Of a stretch of DNA of 64,000 nt, positions 11,958 through 19,386 are shown in pieces. The stretch is taken from contig JAAYUB010000098.1 in the NCBI GenBank assembly GCA_012517875.1, positions 1-64,000 on the forward strand. Direction: 5' to 3'. Source of the stretch: Acidobacteriota bacterium (GTDB lineage Bacteria > Acidobacteriota > JAAYUB01). The notes beneath the pieces are model-generated. The model did no database searches, was not told the DNA's origin, and saw only the letters and a list, made by a program, of their open reading frames with translations. Made by a program: the position numbers and the translations under genes. Each line of letters opens with the position of its first letter. Within the stretch, counting starts at the first letter, position 1.

Positions 11958-11985
11958 GAGGCACCCTGAGGGTGCCTCTTTTTTT
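11958..11985 (+). terminator. Rho-independent terminator after tRNA-Ala
   Basis: Nine-bp perfect stem GAGGCACCC / GGGTGCCTC with a 3-nt TGA loop, followed by seven T. Confidence 0.93.
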
Positions 11986-12043
11986 CGGCCGGCGCCGGCC
12001 GGGCATCCCGGCGGCGCCGCCGCCGCCCGAGAAGAGGACCATC

Positions 12044-12271
12044 ATGGAGCCGACCGCCGTCACCGACCGGGACCGGGCCATGGCCCGGCGCTGCGTGGAG
12101 TGCCCCGTCTGCACACGGGCCCGGCGCCGCCAGCGCGGGTTGGCCTACTGGTTTGTCCGCCGGATCGAAGCGAGCGTCTGTCCGTATTGCCGTGCCTACG
12201 AGCGGGTCTACGACCGCAAGGCGCACGAGCCGGTGCCGAATGAGCCGGATGTCGCGTCAATGTATCGATGA
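12044..12271 (+). CDS. Small Cys-rich (zinc-binding-like) hypothetical protein
   Basis: 75 residues from ATG 12044 with a GAAGAGG just upstream. Two Cys pairs (CVECPVC and CPYC) separated by about 27 residues could form one zinc site. The middle is basic (RARRRQRGLAYWFVRRIEA). The product is soluble with no signal sequence. It is just after the tRNA-Ala terminator and ends about 70 bp before the convergent candidate selenoprotein gene. I recognise no family; it could be a small nucleic-acid-binding or redox protein. Confidence 0.55.
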   Translation: MEPTAVTDRDRAMARRCVECPVCTRARRRQRGLAYWFVRRIEASVCPYCRAYERVYDRKAHEPVPNEPDVASMYR

Positions 12272-12342
12272 GCAGCGGATGGCCGGCAGGCAGACCGGCT
12301 GCGGAAGCCCATCGCGTCACGTCCCGGCGCCGGCCACGGGTG

Positions 12343-12567
12343 TCACGCCTCGGGATCGGCGGACGTCGGGGGGGTGCTGCGGGATTTGTCGGGCTTGGCG
12401 CCTCCGCCGGAGGCGATGAGCCAACCCATCCCGCCGCCCAGCAGCACGGCGAGGTACGGGTTGCCGGTGATGCCTCAGGTGGATCCGGCGCAGGCCGACA
12501 GATAATGAAACAGGAAGCCTGCGGCGGCTCCGATCACGACGGCCGCGGCTTGTTTGAGAATGCTCAT
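12343..12567 (-). CDS. Candidate selenoprotein: small two-helix membrane protein with in-frame TGA
   Basis: 74 codons from ATG 12567 with GGGAGG eight bases upstream, ending TGA 12345-12343. Codon 31 (12477-12475) is TGA. Residues 5-23 (KQAAAVVIGAAAGFLFHYL) form one membrane helix and residues about 40-55 (LAVLLGGGMGWLIA) a second. The segment around the TGA reads CAGST-TGA-GITGNPY. Small two-helix proteins that I recall as DUF6132 carry GC-x-x-G-x-C-x-ITSNP here, so the TGA replaces the second conserved Cys. The mRNA from +12 to +53 after the TGA can fold into an imperfect 18-pair hairpin with an 8-nt apical loop beginning with G, like bacterial SECIS elements. The alternative is a simple Cys-to-stop mutation. 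No Sec machinery genes are in the window. Confidence 0.65.
12422..12463 (-). promoter_or_regulatory. SECIS-like hairpin after in-frame TGA
   Basis: Reading the minus strand from 12463 to 12422, the arms CAACCCGU and AUGGGUUG form the base. The stem then continues CC/GG and CGCCGU/GCGGCG with a bulged A and a bulged U, closing on an 8-nt loop (GCUGCUGG). The loop begins 30 nt after the TGA, within the usual bacterial SECIS spacing. High GC makes chance hairpins common, so this supports but does not prove selenocysteine insertion. Confidence 0.5.
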
Positions 12568-12715
12568 GGAACCAGCCTCCCGGAGCGGATTAGCCGTGGC
12601 TGGGGTGGCATGGCCCCGCTCCGCTCAACGAGATGGATGCCTGAAATCCGCACCGGATTCTCGATACCCGCCCGATCGCCGGCCGCCCACGTTGGCGAGA
12701 CACCGGGGCGCCGCC

Positions 12716-12752
12716 AAAAAAAAACAGCCGGCCGCTCTCGCGACAGGCTGTT
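12716..12752 (-). terminator. Terminator downstream of tRNA-Leu
   Basis: Read on the minus strand, AACAGCC (12752-12746) pairs with GGCTGTT (12729-12723), followed by a T run ending at 12716. It separates tRNA-Leu from the candidate selenoprotein gene. Confidence 0.85.
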
Positions 12753-12758
12753 GAAACA

Positions 12759-12846
12759 TGGTGCCGAAGGGGGGACTTGAACCCCCACGGCCACATTGGC
12801 CACTAGACCCTGAACCTAGCGTGTCTGCCAATTCCACCACTTCGGC
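12759..12846 (-). tRNA. tRNA-Leu (CAG)
   Basis: 88 nt with CCA encoded and a long variable arm (about GTGGCCAATGTGGCC), as expected for Leu. Acceptor GCCGAAG pairs with CTTCGGC; anticodon loop TTCAGGG gives anticodon CAG; T arm GGGGG TTCAAGT CCCCC. Confidence 0.97.
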
Positions 12847-12884
12847 ACATTGGATTCGCTGAAAAGAACTCACGAAGCGGTGTT

Positions 12885-12912
12885 ATTGTAGCCATCCGGC
12901 GGTGATTGTCAA
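12885..12912 (-). promoter_or_regulatory. Promoter of tRNA-Leu
   Basis: Minus-strand TTGACA (12912-12907), a 16-bp spacer, and TACAAT (12890-12885), about 39 bp before the tRNA start. Confidence 0.85.
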
Positions 12913-12986
12913 GCCCCGATTGTCAGCGGAGACTTCTTCGCGGCCGGGGGCCGTCGCGGAGAATCTGTGACCGCCGGACTAACCGG

Positions 12987-14345
12987 TCAGAAGTTGTACA
13001 TCGCCGAGATGGCGAAGCTGTCCTTGTCGCGGGCCAGGTCCCCGGCGATGTCGATCTGCAGGTGACCGAACAGCACGAAGCCGGCGCCGAAGGTGGCGTG
13101 GTGGTCCACCTTCATTTCCGGGAAGGTCGTCTGATAGAGAATCGCATGGGCCGCGTCGGCGCCCCCCAGGTAGTGGATGGAGGGATCCGGGGCCTGGTAG
13201 TAGCCGGCCAGCAGGGCGACGGAGTTGCTCCGGCCGATGGGGATCAGGTACTCGGCGCCCGCGTGGTATTCGTCACCGTCCTCCCAGCCGAAATACGTAT
13301 CGGCTTCCGGGCTGGCCGATTGGTTGAGCACGGCCAGGAACTGGTCGTTCAGGTCGGTGTACCGGATCCGGACGTAGTCGAAATTGAATGCCCATTGGTC
13401 GGTGGGGGTGATGGAGACGCCCACGCCGAGCCGGTCGGGCACGTTGATCTCGAACTCGGGGTACTCCTGTCGGAGTGAGACATACTGTCCGGTTTGCCAA
13501 TTGAAGAGATGCAGGTTGTCGTTGAACACCGCTCGGATCTTGTGCGTTTCGCCATACCGGTACACGGCGCCGATACTCACGTAGTCGTTGGGCTTGTACT
13601 GGACGCCGGCGACGAAGCTGACGCCCCAGCTGTCGTCGTCCGCGACCATGAAGCGGCCGATGGTGCTGCCGTCGTCAGTCGTGACTTGCGGTTCGACCAT
13701 CGGGGGCGGTTGCGTCATGTCAGCCAGATCGCTCCCGTCCAAAGCCAGACGGGCGGCGCGCACGGAGAAACCCACGGCGAATGTCTCGTGCAACCGTTTC
13801 GCGACCGAGAAGCCGTAGTTGTCGAGGTTGAATTTCAGGCGAGACGCCTGGCGGTTCACCACCCAGATGATCTGCTCACCCGGCAGATCATTGGGGATGA
13901 GGAAAGACGCATTGTAGTAATTGGCCTCGAAGTTGGCCAGCTCCTGGCGGTAGAACGCGAACGCCCAGCTCTTGTACGGGTAGACAAAGCTGATGAAGGT
14001 GGGGCTGTTGACGCTGTCCTCGAACTGCTGGCCGATCACGGCGTCGTCGGTGGCGTCCACCGCCCGGTCGGCGAAGTACTTGAAGTAGCGATATTCGCCG
14101 TGGATGGTCGGCTTGGGGATGAAGATGAGGCCGGCGGGGTTGGTCTCCGACCCCGTGGCGTCGTTGCCCTGGGCGATGAAGGCGCCGCCCATGGCCGTGG
14201 CCCGGGCGCCCGGGTTGATGAAGTTGAAGCGGAACGACGAGAGGCTGGTGGGCAGCGCTTCATCGCTGGACCCCTGGGCCAGCGCCGGCGCAGCCAGGAG
14301 CGCGGCGAGGGCCAGGCAGCCGGCTAACCGTAGCGTGTTATGCAT
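12987..14345 (-). CDS. OmpP1/FadL- or PorV-like outer-membrane beta-barrel protein
   Basis: 452 residues from ATG 14345; this second of two adjacent ATGs has better spacing from AGGAGG. An N-terminal signal peptide (LAGCLALAALLAAPALA) is followed by FINPGARATAMGGAFIAQGNDATGSETNPAGL, the N-terminal signature shared by FadL/OmpP1 and PorV barrels (given here as overlapping short motifs PGARATAMGGAF and NPAGL). Many aromatic, alternating strands follow, and the chain ends ISAMYNF with a terminal Phe, as in outer-membrane barrels. It might transport hydrophobic substrates or act in protein secretion. It lies just downstream of, and is probably co-transcribed with, the large FG-GAP protein gene. 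Confidence 0.8.
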   Translation of the reverse strand: MHNTLRLAGCLALAALLAAPALAQGSSDEALPTSLSSFRFNFINPGARATAMGGAFIAQGNDATGSETNPAGLIFIPKPTIHGEYRYFKYFADRAVDATDDAVIGQQFEDSVNSPTFISFVYPYKSWAFAFYRQELANFEANYYNASFLIPNDLPGEQIIWVVNRQASRLKFNLDNYGFSVAKRLHETFAVGFSVRAARLALDGSDLADMTQPPPMVEPQVTTDDGSTIGRFMVADDDSWGVSFVAGVQYKPNDYVSIGAVYRYGETHKIRAVFNDNLHLFNWQTGQYVSLRQEYPEFEINVPDRLGVGVSITPTDQWAFNFDYVRIRYTDLNDQFLAVLNQSASPEADTYFGWEDGDEYHAGAEYLIPIGRSNSVALLAGYYQAPDPSIHYLGGADAAHAILYQTTFPEMKVDHHATFGAGFVLFGHLQIDIAGDLARDKDSFAISAMYNF

Positions 14346-14367
14346 CATTCCTCCTGATGAGAAAGAT

Positions 14368-17300
14368 TTACTCGATGGGCACGGCGGGCACGGCGGGCAC
14401 GGCGCTCAGGAAGTTGAGGCCGGTGTCGCCGAAGAGCTCGAACACGATGAATTCCGGGTGAATGGAATCGCATTCGACAACGAGGTATCCGCCGAAAATG
14501 TTGATCAAGCCGGGGATCACCTGGTCCACCATGGCGATCGCCCGGCGATTCGGCTGCAGAAACAGCTTGACGGTGTCCAGCAGCACGCCGTTCTGGTCGT
14601 AGGCCGACAGGAAGACCGACTGGGTCGTGGTGTACGGATTGACGACGGCGAGGCCGGTGAAGAACGGAATCTCGTCCAGGGTTCCGTTGGCGATGTGCCC
14701 CAGGATGAACCGCCGATGCCGGGGGGATTGCAGCGGCAGGACCGACCGGAACGCTCCGGCCGTGGCGTCACCGAACGTCACGCAGCCCACCACGCCGGTG
14801 AGCCCCTTGAGATCGAGCTTCAGATAACCGGTGACCGTACCGCTGAGTCCCATCATGGTGCCGACGTTGTAGACGACCTTGGAACGGGGACCGAGGTTGA
14901 TGGCGGCGAAGCTGTCCAGATACTCGCCGTCGTTGTCGTACAGGATCGCCTCCACGTTCGCCCCGATGTCGGAGGTGTTGACCAGCGTGAGCCAAGTGTC
15001 GTAGACGATGCCGCCGCCGAAGTCGCCGTGGGCGACGTGGCCGCTGAACAGCGTCCCCTGGTCCTCGCCGATGGGGAACGGCTCCAGCACCGAGACGGTC
15101 TCGGCGTCGCCGAAAATCTCGCCGCCGATGATCGCCAGATCCGATTGCACCGTCAGGTAGTCGGAGTCGGCGATGCCGGGAAAGACGCCCGCCAGGTCCA
15201 ATATGGCCCGTCCCCGCTTGTTGAGCAGCACGGTGTGGCTGGCCTGCTGGACGCCGGCGGCATTGTGGCGGCGGACGGTGACGTGCGCCTGGCCCTGCTG
15301 AGGATTCTCCAGGTACAGTTGGGTGTAATGGCCGCCGGTGACATCCACCACCGGCAAGACGAACTCGGATCGGGCGTCGGTGATGCTCTGAATCTTGCCG
15401 CCGTCCAGATAGGTCAGATTCGTGCCGTTGTTCAGCAGCCAGATCCCGGTGAGGTCGGAGTGGGTCAGGAACGTGCGGACCCACCGTTGGGTGTTGGCGG
15501 TCTCGGGGCCGAGCAGGTCGCCGAAGTAACGGGGGAACTGGGTCCGGGGATCGATCGACTGGGTGGTGAACGATTTGACCGCGCCGGAGTCGTCGTACAG
15601 CTCGAAGTTGGCCAGCGCGGGCTCGGTGCCCAGATTGACCAGCGAGAACGAGATGTTCGCCGAGCGCGGGAAGTGGACGACGTCGTAGCCCTGGCTGGCG
15701 ATGGACGCGGCGCCCTCGCGGGTGCTGATGCCGCCCGCGGCCGTGCCGCCGGCGATCGACAGGATGCTGTCCTCGCTCAGGAGCACGCCGCTGATGGGAT
15801 CGACCACCACGTCCGCCAGCGTGTCCAGGTTGTACGCGTACGCCAGCGCCCCGGCGGCGTCGGAGACGCAGACGGCCAGCTTGTGGAAATTGGCGAAGCC
15901 CACGATGGCGTCCGCGCCGTTTTGAGCGTCGATGTTCTCGGCCAGTACGGCGGAGGGATTGCCCTGGAAGAAGACCTTCTGCGCGGACGCCGGCACGAAC
16001 GTCCCGTCCGTCTGGGCTTTCCAGAGCGAGATCGATTTGGTGCTGTTGTCCGCGTACGCCACCACCAGGTCGGTGCGGCCGTCGCGGTCGAAATCACCGG
16101 TGTCGATATCCACCGGCGCTTTGCCGTTGGCGGCGTAATCCAGGCTGGTCAAGCTGCCGCCGCCGGTATTCCAGAACACCGACACCGAATGGCCGCTCCG
16201 GTTGGCGGTGGCCACGTCGGGCTCAGCGTAGCCGTTGAAGTCGCCGACGGCCATCGCCACCGGCTGGGTGCCGGTGGGATAGACCTGCTGGGAGCCGAAG
16301 TCCGATCCGATGTAGACGTTGAGCGTGTTGTTGGCCTGGTCGGTGACCAGGTAGTCGCTGGAGCCGTCGCCATTCAGGTCATGCAGGGCGGTGTCCCCCG
16401 GCACGGCCGCCGCCTTGAACGAGAAGGCGGACCATGCCATCCGGGTGTCCTGCGCCTTTTGGCCGAACACGCTCCAATAGTCATAAATGTGCACGACGCC
16501 GTCGCTGTCGACGATGAAGAAGTCGAGCCGGCCGTCGCCGTCGGTGTCGGTCACATCCAGCCGGACCGGCTCGAACTCGGGCAGCCAAAGCCAGTCGAGA
16601 TCCACAAACGTGTCGTCCGCCGTCCCGAAGCTCCAGTACAGCCGGCGGCGGGAGCGGTCAACGGAGCAGACGTCGTCGTACCCGTCCTGATTCAGGTCGG
16701 CCACGGTCACGTCGGTCAACTCCGTGCCCACGACGGATGTGGCGGGAGCCTCCAGCGTCTCGAAGGTGGTGGCGGAAAAGGCGATGAAGCTGCCGGGGAA
16801 TAGATAGGTCGGAGTGTACCCGCCCGACTGATACACGCTCTCAACCCAAAACAGGTAATCGTCGACGACGGGCGGGAATGAATGCTGGCGCAGATCGGCG
16901 ACCACGAGGGTGGACTGTTGCTGGTACCGGCCCGCCGCGCCCCAGTTGCTGTTGGCGTTCGGGGGCCAGACGCCGCCGCCCAGGGCGACGGTGAAGCCCC
17001 AGCGCACACCCTCAAGGCCGGTGGGCCAGGCGGCGGTGCTCTCGTTGAGCCGGATCCAGAACTCCGACTCGCCGGCCACGTAGCGGAACAGTTGCACGGT
17101 GTCCGGTATAAGCGGGGTGGGGACGGCGCCCGGGTCGGGCAGCCAGAGGTCGTCATACAATCTGAAGGGCACCACCGCCAGCGGGAACACCACTTCGCCG
17201 TAGCTCGGCAGCGGCGACGTGGTTTCGGTGGTGCCGGTGGCCAGCGTCTGGCTCAGCACCTCCCGGTCGGCTTTCGTGACCTGGGTGATGTGGATCTTGA

Positions 17301-17511
17301 TCAGCACGGGATTGGCAGGCGAAGCCTCAGGGAAACTGTCGGGATCCAGCAGGAAGGTGATCTGGGTGGAAGGCAGGATCTGGGATGGTGAATTGATGTA
17401 CAGTTTCTGGTTTTCACGCTCCTCGACCAAGATCTGGCCGTATCCACTGCAAATCGCCGTGAATCCGAGACACACGGCGAGCGCCATCAGCAAAGTCCGG
17501 ATGCGTCCCAT
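14368..17511 (-). CDS. Large secreted FG-GAP/VCBS-repeat protein
   Basis: 1047 residues. The start at 17511 gives a clear signal peptide (MGRIRTLLMALAVCLGFTA) and has GGAGGGG upstream. Residues about 280-620 contain at least six FG-GAP/VCBS repeats with calcium-type loops (DLNQDGYDD, DTDGDGRLD, DLNGDGSSD, DFNGYAEPD, DFDRDGRTD), predicting a beta-propeller. The C-terminal 400 residues hold repeated units around FSGHVAHGDFGGG and ILGHIANGTLDEI, a surface-protein module I know mainly from acidobacterial and related genomes. It is probably surface-exposed or secreted; ligand unknown. Its promoter is shared in an overlapping divergent arrangement with the TPR gene on the other strand. Confidence 0.8.
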   Translation of the reverse strand: MGRIRTLLMALAVCLGFTAICSGYGQILVEERENQKLYINSPSQILPSTQITFLLDPDSFPEASPANPVLIKIHITQVTKADREVLSQTLATGTTETTSPLPSYGEVVFPLAVVPFRLYDDLWLPDPGAVPTPLIPDTVQLFRYVAGESEFWIRLNESTAAWPTGLEGVRWGFTVALGGGVWPPNANSNWGAAGRYQQQSTLVVADLRQHSFPPVVDDYLFWVESVYQSGGYTPTYLFPGSFIAFSATTFETLEAPATSVVGTELTDVTVADLNQDGYDDVCSVDRSRRRLYWSFGTADDTFVDLDWLWLPEFEPVRLDVTDTDGDGRLDFFIVDSDGVVHIYDYWSVFGQKAQDTRMAWSAFSFKAAAVPGDTALHDLNGDGSSDYLVTDQANNTLNVYIGSDFGSQQVYPTGTQPVAMAVGDFNGYAEPDVATANRSGHSVSVFWNTGGGSLTSLDYAANGKAPVDIDTGDFDRDGRTDLVVAYADNSTKSISLWKAQTDGTFVPASAQKVFFQGNPSAVLAENIDAQNGADAIVGFANFHKLAVCVSDAAGALAYAYNLDTLADVVVDPISGVLLSEDSILSIAGGTAAGGISTREGAASIASQGYDVVHFPRSANISFSLVNLGTEPALANFELYDDSGAVKSFTTQSIDPRTQFPRYFGDLLGPETANTQRWVRTFLTHSDLTGIWLLNNGTNLTYLDGGKIQSITDARSEFVLPVVDVTGGHYTQLYLENPQQGQAHVTVRRHNAAGVQQASHTVLLNKRGRAILDLAGVFPGIADSDYLTVQSDLAIIGGEIFGDAETVSVLEPFPIGEDQGTLFSGHVAHGDFGGGIVYDTWLTLVNTSDIGANVEAILYDNDGEYLDSFAAINLGPRSKVVYNVGTMMGLSGTVTGYLKLDLKGLTGVVGCVTFGDATAGAFRSVLPLQSPRHRRFILGHIANGTLDEIPFFTGLAVVNPYTTTQSVFLSAYDQNGVLLDTVKLFLQPNRRAIAMVDQVIPGLINIFGGYLVVECDSIHPEFIVFELFGDTGLNFLSAVPAVPAVPIE

Positions 17512-17558
17512 AGCCCCTCCACGTGACGAATAATGGCTGGCGGATGAACCGAAAACTG

Positions 17559-17570
17559 CTATAATTATAG
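17559..17570. promoter_or_regulatory. Palindromic divergent -10 element
   Basis: CTATAATTATAG is a perfect palindrome that provides TATAAT on the plus strand (17560-17565) and on the minus strand (17569-17564). It lies between the divergent FG-GAP and TPR genes, so one site can serve both. No good TTGACA is seen on either side. Confidence 0.6.
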
Positions 17571-17584
17571 CACGCTGTGGGAGA

Positions 17585-19147
17585 ATGCAACACGCCATGA
17601 CCCGGCCGCGTCCGTTGATCGTCATCTGTCTCATCCTGTGGGCGATATCTGCCCTCAGTCAAGCCCAGCTCGACCGGAAATGGTACCTGAACTATCTCGA
17701 CGGCGTCGAGCAGATCAAGAACGGCAATTACCAGAAAGGCATCGAATTTCTGGAAATCGCCATCGCCCAGAAGGGGAAGCCCGACCCCAACACGAAGTTC
17801 TACGGCGTGATGCGGGGATCGTATATCCCGTATTTCTATCTCGGGGTGGCGTATCATCACATGGGCCAGTATGAACTGGCCAAGCACAACTTCGAGAAAT
17901 CGCTGACCCTCGGCGCGATCAAGGAGTTGCCCGAGCTCAACGACCTGAACCGCTATCTGGCCGAGATCAACCAGAAGCTTGCCCAGAAGACGACGCCGTC
18001 CACGGGACCCACCACGCCGACGGAGACGGACGCCGATCTCCGCGAATTCCAGCGGGCCTCCGACCTCTTCAACCAGGGCAAGCTGGCCGAGGCCCTCCCG
18101 CTGCTCGACAAGATCAAGACCGCCGGCGGCCGCTACGCCGGCGACGCGGACCGGCTGGTGCAGCGCATCCAGGCCGGGCAGGCGCTGGAGGCGGAAGTGC
18201 AGGGATTGGCCCGGCAGGCCGACGAGGCCTTCCGCAAGGGCGACTGGGCCGCCGCCCTCGAGCGCTACCAGTCCATCTACAAGAAGAAGCCCGATTATCC
18301 GAACCTGCTGGATCTGATCGACCGCTGCCAGGCTCATGTGAACCTGCAGCGGCGCCTCGATGACGCGCGCCGGCTGGCGCCCGTCAACCCGTCGCAGGCC
18401 GAGGAGATCCTCGTCGCCATCCGGGCGGAGCAGCCCGGCTTCCCCGGGCTGGAACCCGTCCAGCGGCTGGTCGCCGAGGAGAAGCGGAAGAAGGAGCTGG
18501 GCGACCGGAGCGCCGCCTTCGCCGCCTATTATCAGGACGGCGTCAAGGCCTTCAACGACCGGAACTGGGAGCGGGCGCGCCGCCATTTCCAGGATGCCCG
18601 CAAACTCGCCGCCGGCCCCGACCAGGGGCGCGAGATCCAGGGCTACCTGGACCGCATCGAGGTGCAGCTCAAGCAGGCCGGCCAAATCGGCCAGCTGGTG
18701 GCCGCCGCGCGGCGGGACATCCAGGCCGGCCGGAAGGAGCCCGCGCTGCAGTCCCTGCAGCAGGCGCTGGCGCTGGACCCGAACAACTCCGAGGCGAAGA
18801 CGCTGCTGGGGATGCTCCAGAGCGCCGGCTCCGGCCAGGCGGTCTATCAGACCCTGCTCAAGAACGGCATCCGCGATTACTTCCTCGGCAAGTATCCGGA
18901 GTCGGTGGCCTCCATGAAGAACTACCTGAGTTTTTCCACCGAGAAGGCCGGCTTGGCCAACTTCTTCATCGGGGCGGCCCTCGTCAGCGAGTACTACCTG
19001 GCCCGGGAGCGCTCCGCCGAGCAGCTCGATGAGGGGCGCCGCCACCTGCGCGAAGCCCGGCAGACCGCCGGCTTCACCCTGCCGCCGCCGGTGCGGGCGA
19101 TGCTTTCACCGCGCATCCTGGAACTGTTCGAACGCGGTGCCAGCTGA
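17585..19147 (+). CDS. Exported TPR-repeat protein
   Basis: 520 residues from ATG 17585, with GTGGGAG just upstream; ATG 17597 is an alternative. The N-terminus RPRPLIVICLILWAISALSQA is a signal peptide. Repeats of TPR type run throughout: about residues 30-125 (YLDGVEQIKNGNYQKGIEFL, YFYLGVAYHHMGQYELAKHN), 150-260 and 300-480. Lys-rich, mainly helical, no enzymatic motif. It is divergent from the FG-GAP gene and ends about 100 bp before tRNA-Val. Likely a periplasmic scaffold or assembly factor; nothing more specific can be said. Confidence 0.75.
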   Translation: MQHAMTRPRPLIVICLILWAISALSQAQLDRKWYLNYLDGVEQIKNGNYQKGIEFLEIAIAQKGKPDPNTKFYGVMRGSYIPYFYLGVAYHHMGQYELAKHNFEKSLTLGAIKELPELNDLNRYLAEINQKLAQKTTPSTGPTTPTETDADLREFQRASDLFNQGKLAEALPLLDKIKTAGGRYAGDADRLVQRIQAGQALEAEVQGLARQADEAFRKGDWAAALERYQSIYKKKPDYPNLLDLIDRCQAHVNLQRRLDDARRLAPVNPSQAEEILVAIRAEQPGFPGLEPVQRLVAEEKRKKELGDRSAAFAAYYQDGVKAFNDRNWERARRHFQDARKLAAGPDQGREIQGYLDRIEVQLKQAGQIGQLVAAARRDIQAGRKEPALQSLQQALALDPNNSEAKTLLGMLQSAGSGQAVYQTLLKNGIRDYFLGKYPESVASMKNYLSFSTEKAGLANFFIGAALVSEYYLARERSAEQLDEGRRHLREARQTAGFTLPPPVRAMLSPRILELFERGAS

Positions 19148-19207
19148 TCCATGTTCCGGTTTTGCCTGCATCCGTCCGCCCGTCACGCCGCACGAGCCAA
19201 AAATGAA

Positions 19208-19234
19208 TTGACAACCCGCCCGCCGTCTGATAAT
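19208..19234 (+). promoter_or_regulatory. Promoter of tRNA-Val (and probably thrS)
   Basis: TTGACA (19208-19213) and GATAAT (19229-19234) are separated by 15 bp. The tRNA begins 15 bp further on. Confidence 0.7.
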
Positions 19235-19249
19235 TTGGCCGCCTTGCGT

Positions 19250-19324
19250 AGGTGCGTAGCTCAGGGGGAGAGCACTTCCTTGACGCGGAAGGGGTCAGCG
19301 GTTCAAATCCGCTCGCACCTACCA
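19250..19324 (+). tRNA. tRNA-Val (GAC)
   Basis: 75 nt with CCA. Acceptor AGGTGCG pairs with CGCACCT; D arm GCTC/GAGC; anticodon stem CTTCC/GGAAG with loop TTGACGC, anticodon GAC; T arm AGCGG TTCAAAT CCGCT. An A at position 1 is unusual but is matched by T at 72. A run of seven T follows, and thrS starts 62 bp later. Confidence 0.93.
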
Positions 19325-19386
19325 TTTTTTTATTTATGCGATCGGAGTGCCCCATTCCCGCACCGGACACGGAGGACAATCCAGCC

